Below are positions 8,871 to 18,117 of a stretch of 64,000 nucleotides of DNA, piece by piece. The stretch is from Cysteiniphilum halobium (lineage in GTDB: Bacteria; Pseudomonadota; Gammaproteobacteria; Francisellales; Francisellaceae): assembly GCF_003574425.1 (NCBI RefSeq), contig NZ_QLIU01000023.1, forward strand, positions 30,731 through 94,730, in the 5' to 3' direction. Position numbers and translations under genes: made by a program. How positions within the stretch are numbered: the stretch's first letter is position 1; each line of letters begins with the position of its first letter. Under the pieces are notes generated by a model. It was not told the DNA's origin and did not search any database. It was given only the letters and a program-made list of their open reading frames with translations.

Positions 8871-9078
8871 AATTACTTAGCTTATCAAGATGTATGTCAG
8901 GCATTATATACCCACTGCAAACCGTTTTACAGTATTTCTTCCATTGAATTTATCGTACTTTAAAAAGCATTTAGCGCTTAAGTAATATTTACATAAATCA
9001 GCAAAATTTATAATGAATTTTATCCAAAGATTGATACGATATTGACGTCTAGGGTATAAAATTTAGGAAGGTTACTCA

Positions 9079-10536
9079 GTGCAAGCACATAAAATAGGAT
9101 TATTTTCAGCCATCGCTATTCCAGTGACATCTATGGTCGGCTCTGGTTGGCTTTTTAGTGCGCAATTAAACGCACAACTAGCAGGAAACTACGCTTTTAT
9201 TGCATGGATTGGCGCTGCTTTTATCGCCATTATTGTCGGATTATGTTTTGCTAAATTATGTGCACTTTTCCCAGAGCGCGGTTTAAATGCAAAATGTGTA
9301 TCTTTAAGTCATGGCAAAGACTTTGGTATGGTCTTTGCTTTTGCTATTTGGTTTGGACTCTTGGCAATGATTCCAACTGAGGCACAAGCAACGGTGCAAT
9401 ATTTAAGTCCATTTATCAAGTTTACAACTTTATATCATGGTGAAAGTCTGACTTGGTCAGGCAAACTATTTGCCATCATTATCTTGGCAGTATACTTTAT
9501 TGTGAATTACTTTGGTATTAAGTTATTAGCCTATGTAAACAATGTCTCTACTGTTTTCAAAATCAGCATTCCGGCATTGACCATTATTGTTTTACTTGCA
9601 GCATATTTTGATACCACCAACCTTAATCTCGCTATTAATCACTACACAGCAAGCTCAATTCAAACCGCGCTTATTGGTGCTGGTCTTGTCTATGCATTTA
9701 ACGGCTTTCAAGTTGTTGCATCTTTTGCCAGCGAAATTAAAAACCCAACACGCAACATCCCCTTAGCAATTATTATTTCTGTGGTTATCACTCTTACTTT
9801 ATACATGCTACTGCAATTTACCTTTATGACAGCAATGCCGTATGATGTCGCTGCTAAAGGTTGGGCTGCCCTTAATTTCTCAAGCCCTTTGGTTAACTTA
9901 ACCATGCTACTTGGTTTGAATTTCTTAACCATTTTATTAATTGCTGACTCGATTGTGAGCCCATCAATTACCGGGTTAACTTATATGGGTTCTTGTTCAA
10001 GAATGCTTTATGCCATGGCAGAAAAAGGACAAATGCCACGCTGGATCGCTAAACTATGCCCTGTACACCACTTATCTAAGCGCTCATTATTTTTAAACTT
10101 CATTATTGGCATTGTTATTTTGTTAAATTCAGCAAGCTGGGCATCATTAATGGTGATCACCACCGCTTTTAATGTCTTAGGCTATATGGGGGCTCCGCTT
10201 TCTCTAGCGGTTTTGGGTAGCCATAAACTATCTGCAAGACTGATGACTTTGTTTGTCTTTATTGTATTGGCGTTACTATTAGCAACATTACCTGAAAAAG
10301 ACTTTTTACTGAGTAACCTTGCTGTCACTGTGATGATGATCGTTTATGCTGTACTGCAAATAAAACAAAATAGTTTTAACTGGTTTGCCTTAAGCTTTGT
10401 CGTCTTCTTGTGGATTCTCATGCTAGTGGCAAACTCAGCCATTGCCACCATAGTTCTTGCAATTGTGTTCTTTTTAATTGTAACGAGCAAACCCTTCTTA
10501 AATAAATTAGCGTATGTTGAACATAGTAAGCGTTGA
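9079..10536 (+). CDS. APC-superfamily amino acid permease
   Basis: A 485-residue inner-membrane protein with 12 to 13 hydrophobic helices. The first helix has the APC-fold substrate motif (SMVGSGWLFSAQ), and ASFASEIKNPTRNIP in helix 6-loop 7 is the conserved APC region. It uses a GTG start at 9079, with AGGAAG eight bases upstream; no better ATG exists. Its neighbours run the other way, so it is probably a single-gene unit. Substrate is likely one or more amino acids, imported or exchanged; it could be an aspartate- or GABA-type carrier, which sequence alone does not decide. Confidence 0.82.
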   Translation: MQAHKIGLFSAIAIPVTSMVGSGWLFSAQLNAQLAGNYAFIAWIGAAFIAIIVGLCFAKLCALFPERGLNAKCVSLSHGKDFGMVFAFAIWFGLLAMIPTEAQATVQYLSPFIKFTTLYHGESLTWSGKLFAIIILAVYFIVNYFGIKLLAYVNNVSTVFKISIPALTIIVLLAAYFDTTNLNLAINHYTASSIQTALIGAGLVYAFNGFQVVASFASEIKNPTRNIPLAIIISVVITLTLYMLLQFTFMTAMPYDVAAKGWAALNFSSPLVNLTMLLGLNFLTILLIADSIVSPSITGLTYMGSCSRMLYAMAEKGQMPRWIAKLCPVHHLSKRSLFLNFIIGIVILLNSASWASLMVITTAFNVLGYMGAPLSLAVLGSHKLSARLMTLFVFIVLALLLATLPEKDFLLSNLAVTVMMIVYAVLQIKQNSFNWFALSFVVFLWILMLVANSAIATIVLAIVFFLIVTSKPFLNKLAYVEHSKR

Positions 10537-10592
10537 ACTCAAATCTCAAAAAAATGTTGTTAGGCATTTTTACATGAAACTCAGTTTATAAA

Positions 10593-11861
10593 TTAAGGTA
10601 ATGTTTTAATCGCACAAGATTGAGTAGTAACATTAACCATCACATTGGTATTCTGGGTTAGATTAAATGTTTTTGGGCATGTAAAACTAGGTCCACCTGA
10701 ATAAGAATCAACCCGCACGATAAGCTCCTTTTTACCTTCAATACTTGCTGCTGACACAGGAGTTGTAGCACTGTAAACATGATTCTGATTAGGTGCTGTG
10801 TAATCACTTGTAAATGCATTGCCACCAATACTAACAATATGAAATGTAACACCAATATTAGGATCAAGATTACTAACTTGTAATGTGTAGTTAGGCACGG
10901 TAGGTTCTGGGCTTGGTGCATGATCACATTGATTATTTAAGACGCAATTTTTTAAACCATAAGCATAACTACCAGGAATATGATTAGGATCTGAGAAATC
11001 CGATGGCGCATAGTCAACATTCAGTGACCATCCCATTACTCCCCCATATTGAGGATCCATATTAATTTTTTTAAGCTGATTAAGCATTTTTGCGGTTACT
11101 TCAGGTGTAGTAAGTGTTTCTTTACCCGAATGAAAAAGCGAAATATTACTAGCAGCAACAGCGGCTGTTGGTTCACCAATGACTAACTTTGTCGTTGACG
11201 GTACCTGTTGTTTTATATCATAAAATGAATTTGAAATAAAATTAATATTATTTTCAGGTATCGTATTGTATTCTTGTAAAAACAAATAGGTAAAGTCGCC
11301 AGTGGCTACCGCTGCCTGATAGTCTTCATTAGAACCGGTTGTTACCAATGCATTGTTATTAATTTGTGGTGCAGCTGTTAACATAATATTTTGATCTATT
11401 CGTTTAATATCTTCCACTAAATCTCTTAGCATAATAGGGTCAGTTTTGATTTCTAAGTCAAAATCAATTCCATCAAAGCCGTTTACTTTTACGAAATCCA
11501 CCATGTTTTGCGCAAGTGTTTCTATTTGAGTTGAATCCAATATACCAGGGTTAAATGTATTACTTGCTCCGCCAAATGAGATAATTGTTTGCATGCCTGC
11601 AGCTTTGGCTTGAGCTAGTTTTTCTTTCATAGTAGTTCCCGCTGCTTGGTCATAACTACTCACCACCGTGCCATTAACTTTAGCAAAACCAAAAATGACC
11701 ATATTATAGCCATCGCTAGCAGCCTCTTTCATATTGACTTGTAGGGCTGAACCTGTTGCAGTGACATCTAGATATCCTGCAATAACTTTATTATTAGCAG
11801 TCAAAGCAAAAGCATGTGTTGCAAGTAAAGAGCCCAAAAATAGTGATAATGTTTTTTTCAT
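10593..11861 (-). CDS. secreted glycoside hydrolase family 18 chitinase
   Basis: A 422-residue protein with a signal peptide (KKTLSLFLGSLLATHAFA). The GH18 active-site motif DGIDFDLE is at 130-137, with catalytic Glu137 and Asp135. Other barrel landmarks are ISFGGAS (strand 3), LFLQEYNT and MGWSLNVDY, the last carrying the conserved tryptophan at the barrel floor. The barrel ends near residue 310. A further 105 residues form a probable beta-sandwich with two cysteines that I cannot name; a chitin-binding role would be natural. The enzyme would cleave chitin or related GlcNAc polymers outside the cell. The start has AGGAAAT before it. Single gene, downstream of the Bat operon. Confidence 0.88.
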   Translation of the reverse strand: MKKTLSLFLGSLLATHAFALTANNKVIAGYLDVTATGSALQVNMKEAASDGYNMVIFGFAKVNGTVVSSYDQAAGTTMKEKLAQAKAAGMQTIISFGGASNTFNPGILDSTQIETLAQNMVDFVKVNGFDGIDFDLEIKTDPIMLRDLVEDIKRIDQNIMLTAAPQINNNALVTTGSNEDYQAAVATGDFTYLFLQEYNTIPENNINFISNSFYDIKQQVPSTTKLVIGEPTAAVAASNISLFHSGKETLTTPEVTAKMLNQLKKINMDPQYGGVMGWSLNVDYAPSDFSDPNHIPGSYAYGLKNCVLNNQCDHAPSPEPTVPNYTLQVSNLDPNIGVTFHIVSIGGNAFTSDYTAPNQNHVYSATTPVSAASIEGKKELIVRVDSYSGGPSFTCPKTFNLTQNTNVMVNVTTQSCAIKTLP

Positions 11862-11929
11862 CAGATTTCCTCATATTAATCTTTGTTGGTTAACGAGGAG
11901 GCATGATATAGAGAACAATTGAGATCGTT

Positions 11930-11960
11930 AAGTGTATAAAATACACACTAACACTTATGT
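11930..11960. promoter_or_regulatory. AT-rich inverted-repeat element between batD and the chitinase gene
   Basis: GTGTAT-AAA-ATACAC (11932-11946) is a perfect 6-base inverted repeat, embedded in several ACACTT/AAGTGT copies. It lies 70 to 85 bases upstream of the chitinase start and just past the batD stop. It could be a weak terminator for batD or an operator for the chitinase gene; the sequence does not decide. Confidence 0.3.
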
Positions 11961-11967
11961 AAACACT

Positions 11968-13668
11968 TTATGATGGGTATAGACCATGTAATATTTGTTG
12001 CTTATTGTTATCATTTTTTGTCTTATATTGCTTTAAAGCTTGATATAACAAGTCATATTCTACGAACTCACTATCTGCATATAATGCTCTATTTATTGCA
12101 GTAAGTACATGTTTAAGTGCTGTATCTTCAATAATCTGAGCAACATCCATTACACTGTAAAATCTTTGATTGAATACCACACTTCCCCAGATAATAATGG
12201 CATTATTTATGGCAGTTAAATCCTTATTATCACAAGCTTTTTTAACATCTTTAAGCGCCTGATTAATATCTGGTTTTTCTAGCCGTTTGGATGATTGATA
12301 TGACGCTTGTATTACTTTTTTAGATTTAAATCGACTAAGAATAATAAGCAATACAATCAATGTAACTAGCCATAAAATTGCAAAGATAATCGCTAATACT
12401 ATCGATAATGGATTATGTACTACCTTAATGATCGTCTTTGTGGACTGTGCTGCAGGTGTTGCATTTATCACATTTGTTTGTATAGGCGTTACGACCTTGC
12501 CAGGCAATACTTTAAAGGTTTTTGCCGGCAAAACTGCTGTTTGCATCGTTTGTGATTTAATGTTAAACCAATGTACTTTAATCTGTGGAAACTCAACAAT
12601 ACCCTTTTGTGTTGGGATATAAGCTATCTTAAAGACTTTACTTGCTGCAGGCAGATTATTTTTAACATAATCTTTACTTTGCACTTTATCCGGATAAGCA
12701 TTAACATTTTTAGCATGTGGAAAACTTAGATTAGGCAAACTTGCCGCTTGAATACCTGTTGCAGTTAATACAATCGTGCGGGTCACCGGCTCACCAACAG
12801 TCAGTTCATTTGAATTACTTGACCAGCTGTCTTTTAAACTGACTGAGTTGGCAGGCAACCAATCACTGATATCAACATTTTGTGGAATCGGTTTTATATG
12901 TAATGTTAATGCATTGGACTTAACCAATATTGGTTTGGCACTTTGCATTGCAAAAAATGAATTAGAATTATTTTGTAAAACGGCCGCTTGAATAGTGCTT
13001 TGTGGAATATTAATTTCACCAGATTGATTTGCTGTAATTAAAAACTGCTGCTCAATCACATTATAGGTTTTACCATTTTGCTGTGCTTGATATTGGCTGT
13101 TTTTACCAAAAGGTTCAACTGTTGCATCAGCCAATTGCAATGGCTGCATACTTAAGTTAGATAAAGGCTCGGCATAGTAAAGTTTCAAAGTATATAATAC
13201 AGGTGTATTAACATAAGCACTATCATTTGAAAGGGAGGCATCTAGAAAAATACTAGCTTTTTGTTTAGCATTAGCCCCTTTTGGCACTTTGCTAACAGTA
13301 ATCGTCAATGGTTTAGTTTGTTCATGACCAACAGTTAATGCTGGAATCGTGATATTCCCTGTTTTCTTAGGTAATAAAGTCACAATATATGAAATGTCCG
13401 ATGTACTTTTGCCATTGATAACACTAGTTTGACTACTGGTACTGGTGCCATAGATATCAAAATCCTTCTTCAACGGTGTCAAATCAGGCTGTTCGTTCAT
13501 ATCATCAAGCTTAATCGTTAACGTCAAACTCTCACCATCGGCTAACTGTGTGCGATCAACCGACGCAGAAACAGAAGCTTGCGATGACTGCACCATAAAA
13601 ATAAGTACAGCTATCACCAGTATAAAAACACTTATTGCTTTTCTTAGTTGTTTAATAACCCTAATCAT
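11968..13668 (-). CDS. batD: BatD-type protein (oxygen-tolerance protein family)
   Basis: A 566-residue envelope protein, the last gene of the MoxR/Bat cluster. It has an N-terminal signal or anchor (about 10-28), then a long periplasmic beta-rich region with repeated immunoglobulin-like strands (SVDRTQLADGESLTLTIKL is the typical BatD opening), a transmembrane helix near residues 415-440 (LAIIFAILWLVTLIVLLIIL), and a cytoplasmic tail of about 120 residues. I place the start at 13668 because GGAG precedes it and the signal then begins at MIRVIKQLRKA; longer in-frame starts lie inside the previous gene. It overlaps the preceding TPR gene by 8 bases. Partners are BatA, BatB and BatC. Confidence 0.85.
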   Translation of the reverse strand: MIRVIKQLRKAISVFILVIAVLIFMVQSSQASVSASVDRTQLADGESLTLTIKLDDMNEQPDLTPLKKDFDIYGTSTSSQTSVINGKSTSDISYIVTLLPKKTGNITIPALTVGHEQTKPLTITVSKVPKGANAKQKASIFLDASLSNDSAYVNTPVLYTLKLYYAEPLSNLSMQPLQLADATVEPFGKNSQYQAQQNGKTYNVIEQQFLITANQSGEINIPQSTIQAAVLQNNSNSFFAMQSAKPILVKSNALTLHIKPIPQNVDISDWLPANSVSLKDSWSSNSNELTVGEPVTRTIVLTATGIQAASLPNLSFPHAKNVNAYPDKVQSKDYVKNNLPAASKVFKIAYIPTQKGIVEFPQIKVHWFNIKSQTMQTAVLPAKTFKVLPGKVVTPIQTNVINATPAAQSTKTIIKVVHNPLSIVLAIIFAILWLVTLIVLLIILSRFKSKKVIQASYQSSKRLEKPDINQALKDVKKACDNKDLTAINNAIIIWGSVVFNQRFYSVMDVAQIIEDTALKHVLTAINRALYADSEFVEYDLLYQALKQYKTKNDNNKQQILHGLYPS

Positions 13669-14689
13669 TGTTTGCTCCATTTTGCAAGATTTGACGCCGC
13701 TCATAATCTCTTAAAAATTTCTGTTTCAATAAACCACCAGGATCATCTGGAACCTGTGATAAAAGTGCTTCTACTCTTTTCTGACGCAATGCATCTTCAC
13801 GCGCTTGAGCATTCGAGACTGCCATCTTTTGAGATGCATTTTTGTCTTCTTTTTGCCCTTTACTTTCTTTTGATTGTGCTTGTGAGGCCTGTTCTTCTTG
13901 ATTTTTATTATTATTTTTATGCTCTTTACTTTGTGAGTTTTGAAGATTGTTAGCATCTTTAGCAGATGATTTACGCTCTTGTTGCTCTTTCTTATTTTCT
14001 GATTGACTCATATTCTGTTGATTATTAGCAGGATTATTCTGATGCTGTTGATGTTCCTGATTTTGCTTATTCTTATTATTATGCTGTTGACCTGATTGCC
14101 CCTGATTATCTTGGTCTTGCTTATTTGCTTTGCTTTGCTCACCACTCTGGCTAGACTTTTGATTCTGAGCACTTTGTTGATTTTCCTTATTTTTCTGCGC
14201 TTTTTGTTCTTTTTGACTCTGCTTGTTATCTTTGTTGCTTTGATCTTGCTGGTTTTTATTTTTTTTATTCTGAGCGTTCTGTTGATATTGCTTTTGCTGA
14301 TTTTCTTGTTTTAACAAATTCTCAATATATTCAAGATTTGCTTTAGCATCAGCAAAATTGCTCTTTTTGGCTAACGCAGCTTTATACGCAGCTATTGCCT
14401 TTTGATACTCATGTAATTGTGCTAAAGCGTTGCCTTGGTTATATAACCCCACTGCTGAGTTATCTTTTTTAAAAGCACCTAATGCAGCTTTATAATCTTT
14501 GGCACGATACAATGCTGCTCCTTGCCAACGATTATCAGTAAATAATGCTGCTGCTTCTTTGTTTTTGTGCTCATTAAATAAGTTTTCAGCCTGCTGATTT
14601 TTATTCAACCATAGATCTTGCCAAGTGTTTGCCCATAGCAGTGTTGGCAATAATAACACCACTAAACCACTTATATGTTTTATCGACAT
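13661..14689 (-). CDS. batC: BatC-type TPR protein with a long Gln/Asn/Lys-rich tail
   Basis: 342 residues: a signal peptide (MSIKHISGLVVLLLPTLLWA), then TPR repeats at about 55-125 (ALYRAKDYKAALGAFKKD, GLYNQGNALAQLHEYQKAI), then about 160 residues made almost only of Q, N, K, E, S and H, and a short ordered end with the recurrent LLKQKFLRDY motif near the C-terminus. That end motif is common in TPR proteins next to BatB. I chose 14689 because GGAG precedes it and it creates a proper signal peptide; the upstream in-frame start would overlap batB by about 75 bases. The overlap with batB is 10 bases. The tail is low-complexity and length-variable by nature. Confidence 0.82.
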   Translation of the reverse strand: MSIKHISGLVVLLLPTLLWANTWQDLWLNKNQQAENLFNEHKNKEAAALFTDNRWQGAALYRAKDYKAALGAFKKDNSAVGLYNQGNALAQLHEYQKAIAAYKAALAKKSNFADAKANLEYIENLLKQENQQKQYQQNAQNKKNKNQQDQSNKDNKQSQKEQKAQKNKENQQSAQNQKSSQSGEQSKANKQDQDNQGQSGQQHNNKNKQNQEHQQHQNNPANNQQNMSQSENKKEQQERKSSAKDANNLQNSQSKEHKNNNKNQEEQASQAQSKESKGQKEDKNASQKMAVSNAQAREDALRQKRVEALLSQVPDDPGGLLKQKFLRDYERRQILQNGANND

Positions 14690-15705
14690 ACTTTCTCCAA
14701 CCACCCTTTTCGTGCAATCAATGCCACAAGAATAATCAATAGCCAAACAAGCCAATGACCTTCATCCTTCCATAGTGCATTGGCTTTTTGTGTTTCTGTT
14801 TTTTGCGTTTTGCCACTATCAGTATGACTTAACATGCGCGCAACATCTTGATCATTATCGGTAATCAGACTAAATTGCCCATCTCCTGAGATAGCAAGTT
14901 TTTGCAACGTAGTGGCATCCATATTGGCAAATACAATCTGCCCTTTTTTATCAGTCACAAAACCACCATCGTTATTTTTAATCGGACCTCCTTGTGCTGT
15001 ACCCACTGCCAAAACTGATGTTTTAATACCTTCTTTTGCTAAGTTTTGAGCTTCCACTAATGCCCTGGACGATGGTGTGCTATCGGTGACCAAAATAATC
15101 TGACCTTCAGAAAACCCTGTTTGTTTGATGAGTTTAGCTGACTCTACTAATGCTTTTTGGATATTATCACCACTAACAGGCACAATATTTGAGTTCAAAA
15201 AAGGTACCATATTAGCAATGGTATTGGTATCAGCCGTCAAAGGAGATACAACAAAAGGCTCACCCGAGAAAACAATCATGCCTGTTTGCCCTTCTTTAAT
15301 CCTTTTAAGTAAGTCTAGCACTTTAAAACGTGCGCGCTTTAGACGTGTTGGTAGGACATCATTGGCATTCATTGTTTGTGAGACATCTAAGGCGATTACA
15401 CGTGCTGCGACTTTTTGATAAACCGGCTGCGGATATTGTGACCAAGTAGGACCTGCCAATGCAACCACTCCTATACACCACAATAAGAAAATCATCACTG
15501 GTAAAATGCTACGCTTACGTGTCTGTTTCCCCACCAATAGGTGCTTTAGTAAGTGTGGGTCACAATGACCACTCCAGTTGTTGGCGACAGTTTTTACTCT
15601 CAACATCATGATTAACAAAACAATAGAAGGAATTATGAGTAAAAACCACCAAGGACGTAAGAAGTGAAATGAGTGAAATAAAGATAGGAAACCAACAAAA
15701 CTCAT
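14680..15705 (-). CDS. batB: BatB-type von Willebrand factor A protein
   Basis: A 341-residue inner-membrane protein with two N-terminal helices (about 15-32 and 60-80), a VWA domain (about 95-290) and one C-terminal helix (about 315-335). The metal-ion site begins ALDVSQTMNAND, that is DxSxT rather than the usual DxSxS. The later MIDAS positions are SPLTAD and LVTDSTPSS. The start codon overlaps the batA stop as ATGA. This is a protein-interaction module of the Bat complex, probably displayed in the periplasm. The Thr in the MIDAS can still coordinate a metal, so function is likely kept. Confidence 0.86.
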   Translation of the reverse strand: MSFVGFLSLFHSFHFLRPWWFLLIIPSIVLLIMMLRVKTVANNWSGHCDPHLLKHLLVGKQTRKRSILPVMIFLLWCIGVVALAGPTWSQYPQPVYQKVAARVIALDVSQTMNANDVLPTRLKRARFKVLDLLKRIKEGQTGMIVFSGEPFVVSPLTADTNTIANMVPFLNSNIVPVSGDNIQKALVESAKLIKQTGFSEGQIILVTDSTPSSRALVEAQNLAKEGIKTSVLAVGTAQGGPIKNNDGGFVTDKKGQIVFANMDATTLQKLAISGDGQFSLITDNDQDVARMLSHTDSGKTQKTETQKANALWKDEGHWLVWLLIILVALIARKGWLEKVCR

Positions 15706-16709
15706 ACGACTCTCCTTTGTCCTGCCTTAATCCATAATAGGGCAAGAATAAGACTTAAAATCATTGCGACACCTAAAGTCCATGGGTAAAATGGTGTCAC
15801 TGGGCGAATAGTAATCTTATCGGATTTCACGGGTTCTAATTGATTGATTGTATTATAAATCGCTTGCAACTCCTTGCCATCTTCAGCACGGAAAAACTTA
15901 CCACCTGTCATTTGTGCAATTTTTTTCAACCCGTTAATATCCAAATCACTCGATGGATTGACGATTTGCGGACCAAACATCGTCTGAATCGTCATCTTCT
16001 TAGCGCCTAATCCAATGGTATAAATCTTGATATGTTCTTCTTTTGCAAGCTTTGCTGCCGTATTAGGATCAATCACACCAGCATTATTGCCACCATCGGT
16101 CAGAAGAATAAGTGCGCGCGATTGTTTGGGATAGTGCATCAGCTGCTTAATCGCAAGGCCAATCGCGTCACCTATCGCCGTTTGAATACCGGCAATACCT
16201 ACTGTGGCATCGTTAAGCATTTGCCCAACGGTTTTACGATCAAAGGTTAGTGGCGTTTGCAAATAAGGTTTAGAACCAAATAAAATAAGTCCCAAACGAT
16301 CACCCTCTCGCTTTTGGATAAATTCATTAGCAACCGTTTTCACCAAATCAATCCTTGACTCAGCCTTACCGTTAACCAGCATATCTGGTGTACGCATGCT
16401 CCCTGAGAGATCAACTGCTAACATTAAATCACGTCCAGTTTGTGGTAAGGTTAATGGCGCACCTAACCACTGCACACCAGTGCCTGAGATCACTAGCAAA
16501 AACCATATGACAAGTAATAAATATTTAAACCATGACAAATGTTTAGTGTGTTTAGTGGTATTCTGAGACAGCGTTTTTTGAAGAGCTGCATAAAATGGAA
16601 TTCTTAAACCCTCTTTGGCATCACTGTTTTTGACTTTAGGTAATGCAAAACGAAATACGATTGGCAACAGTAATAAAACAAAAACCCAAGGATAAGCAAT
16701 CGTGATCAT
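15702..16709 (-). CDS. batA: BatA-type von Willebrand factor A protein
   Basis: 335 residues with the same layout as BatB: N-terminal helices (about 2-20 and 55-72), a VWA domain and a C-terminal helix (WTLGVAMILSLILALLWI). The MIDAS is canonical: LAVDLSGSM, then QTPLTFD and LLTDGGNN. I place the start at 16709 because GAGGAAA precedes it and it overlaps the DUF4381 stop as ATGA. Together with BatB it would form the metal-dependent adhesion part of the complex remodelled by the MoxR ATPase. The general link of Bat genes to stress or oxygen tolerance is family knowledge, not visible here. Confidence 0.88.
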   Translation of the reverse strand: MITIAYPWVFVLLLLPIVFRFALPKVKNSDAKEGLRIPFYAALQKTLSQNTTKHTKHLSWFKYLLLVIWFLLVISGTGVQWLGAPLTLPQTGRDLMLAVDLSGSMRTPDMLVNGKAESRIDLVKTVANEFIQKREGDRLGLILFGSKPYLQTPLTFDRKTVGQMLNDATVGIAGIQTAIGDAIGLAIKQLMHYPKQSRALILLTDGGNNAGVIDPNTAAKLAKEEHIKIYTIGLGAKKMTIQTMFGPQIVNPSSDLDINGLKKIAQMTGGKFFRAEDGKELQAIYNTINQLEPVKSDKITIRPVTPFYPWTLGVAMILSLILALLWIKAGQRRVV

Positions 16710-17176
16710 AGCACTTTCCTCAACCATTTTTTTGTTAAGGTGATGAGTGCTTGACGCTCATTAGCACTCAACTCTTTTGGCGCATAGCTTGCCAATAACA
16801 AACGTCCATCACCCTTGCTAAAATCTTCTGTTTTAAGCTTTTCATCTAAAAACTTAAGCCAGTTTTCACCAAAATATAAATGCACATTAGCAATCTTGAG
16901 CTCTTGCATTGCTACTTGCTTTAAAAAAATAGAAACCTCTGATATAAACTCTTGAGGCTTTTCTACCTCAACGGTCTTTATCGTTGTATCAAACAGCTTT
17001 AATAATGTCTGTTTCCGACGATACGCTTTGATCTTTTTAGCTACAAACCAGATGATGAATCCAACCATCACTAACACAATTACTGCTACGATATACCAAC
17101 CAATAGCAAGCGGCCACATAGATACCGCAGGGGGAAGATGAATGTCTTTTAACCCTGCCAATACATCAGTAGCCAT
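16706..17176 (-). CDS. DUF4381 membrane protein of the MoxR/Bat cluster
   Basis: A 156-residue protein with one transmembrane helix (about 24-46, WYIVAVIVLVMVGFIIWFVA) and a cytoplasmic, helical C-terminal half. The N-terminal LAGLKDIHLPPAVSMWPLAIGW is the hallmark of DUF4381, a family found almost only between the DUF58 gene and batA. It overlaps the DUF58 gene by 11 bases and batA by 4, so the cluster is translationally coupled. Its molecular role is unknown; it probably anchors or assembles the VWA proteins. Confidence 0.85.
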   Translation of the reverse strand: MATDVLAGLKDIHLPPAVSMWPLAIGWYIVAVIVLVMVGFIIWFVAKKIKAYRRKQTLLKLFDTTIKTVEVEKPQEFISEVSIFLKQVAMQELKIANVHLYFGENWLKFLDEKLKTEDFSKGDGRLLLASYAPKELSANERQALITLTKKWLRKVL

Positions 17177-18095
17177 AACGCATTACTCCATGATTTAATG
17201 TTTTAACCAAATCATCATTCGTTGCCAATGCGACAAACTGCATATTGTGTTGATTCGATAGCGCTTTTATTTTATCCAGACGCTTAGCAAATGGCTCTGC
17301 ATAACGCTTATGCACTTGCCTATCAGCTGCATTTAGCTCCAAAAAATGTAACTGCCCATCACTAAAGCAATATTGTCCTTTATCAGGTAAACTTACCTCT
17401 AATGGATCATAGGCGAAGACTTGAATAATTTCACTTTTGCGATTGATCAATTTTAAATACTGTTCAGCCTCATCATCAAAATGCACAAAGTCACTAACCA
17501 CAATCACGACACTGCCACTTTTAAGTGTTTTAGATAAATTCTTAAGTGTCATAGCCAGCGAATGGCCATTAGATGACCTTAGCATCTTAGCAGGATCGCT
17601 TAAACATTTAAAAAACTTAAGCAAATGACTGCGGCTGCGCGCCGGGGTTAATTGATATAAGCCCTTATCTGAAAATACTACGCCACCGACTTGCTCATGA
17701 TGATGTAATGCTGCCCAACCTAATAAGGCACACACTTTAGCAGCCAGTACACTTTTAAAACAAATACGCGTTCCAAATTGCATCGATGATGATTGGTCTA
17801 TGATAAAGTAGATCGCCCGCTCTCTTTCTTCTTTATATACTTTAGTATAGGGTTTGCCCAAGCGCGCAGTCAGTGGCCAATGCATTAAGCGGATATCATC
17901 ACCGGGTTGGTAATGCCTGACTTCCTCAAAATCCATACCTCGCCCTCTGGCACGCGAGACATGTTGCCCTACTTGATTGGTATTTACTCTCTGACTATTA
18001 AAAAACTGAATATTTTGCGCATAAAAGCGCAAGCTCAATAACTCATTAATATCAGCCGTTATTCCCTGTTGATCACTATTGTTTTTTGAACTCAT
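17166..18095 (-). CDS. DUF58 protein (VWA-like) of the MoxR/Bat cluster
   Basis: A 309-residue cytoplasmic protein. The DUF58 signature is GMDFEEVRHYQPGDDIRLMHW (about 53-73, written here around the conserved Y.pGDD.r.i.W core), followed by a VWA-like fold with IDQSSSM as a DxSxS metal site near residue 103. It ends with the usual helical region. It lies 22 bases after moxR and overlaps the DUF4381 gene. DUF58 proteins accompany MoxR ATPases and are thought to link the ATPase to the VWA membrane proteins. The start has a strong AGGGGGGA site. Confidence 0.88.
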   Translation of the reverse strand: MSSKNNSDQQGITADINELLSLRFYAQNIQFFNSQRVNTNQVGQHVSRARGRGMDFEEVRHYQPGDDIRLMHWPLTARLGKPYTKVYKEERERAIYFIIDQSSSMQFGTRICFKSVLAAKVCALLGWAALHHHEQVGGVVFSDKGLYQLTPARSRSHLLKFFKCLSDPAKMLRSSNGHSLAMTLKNLSKTLKSGSVVIVVSDFVHFDDEAEQYLKLINRKSEIIQVFAYDPLEVSLPDKGQYCFSDGQLHFLELNAADRQVHKRYAEPFAKRLDKIKALSNQHNMQFVALATNDDLVKTLNHGVMRYGY

Positions 18096-18117
18096 TAGTA
18101 TTTCCCCCCTTTCCCAC

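Noticed and set aside
13648..14314. Plus-strand hydrophobic frames opposite batC
   Set aside because: Leu/Ile/Phe-rich reading is the antisense of the Q/N/K-rich tail; the Bat gene is certain.
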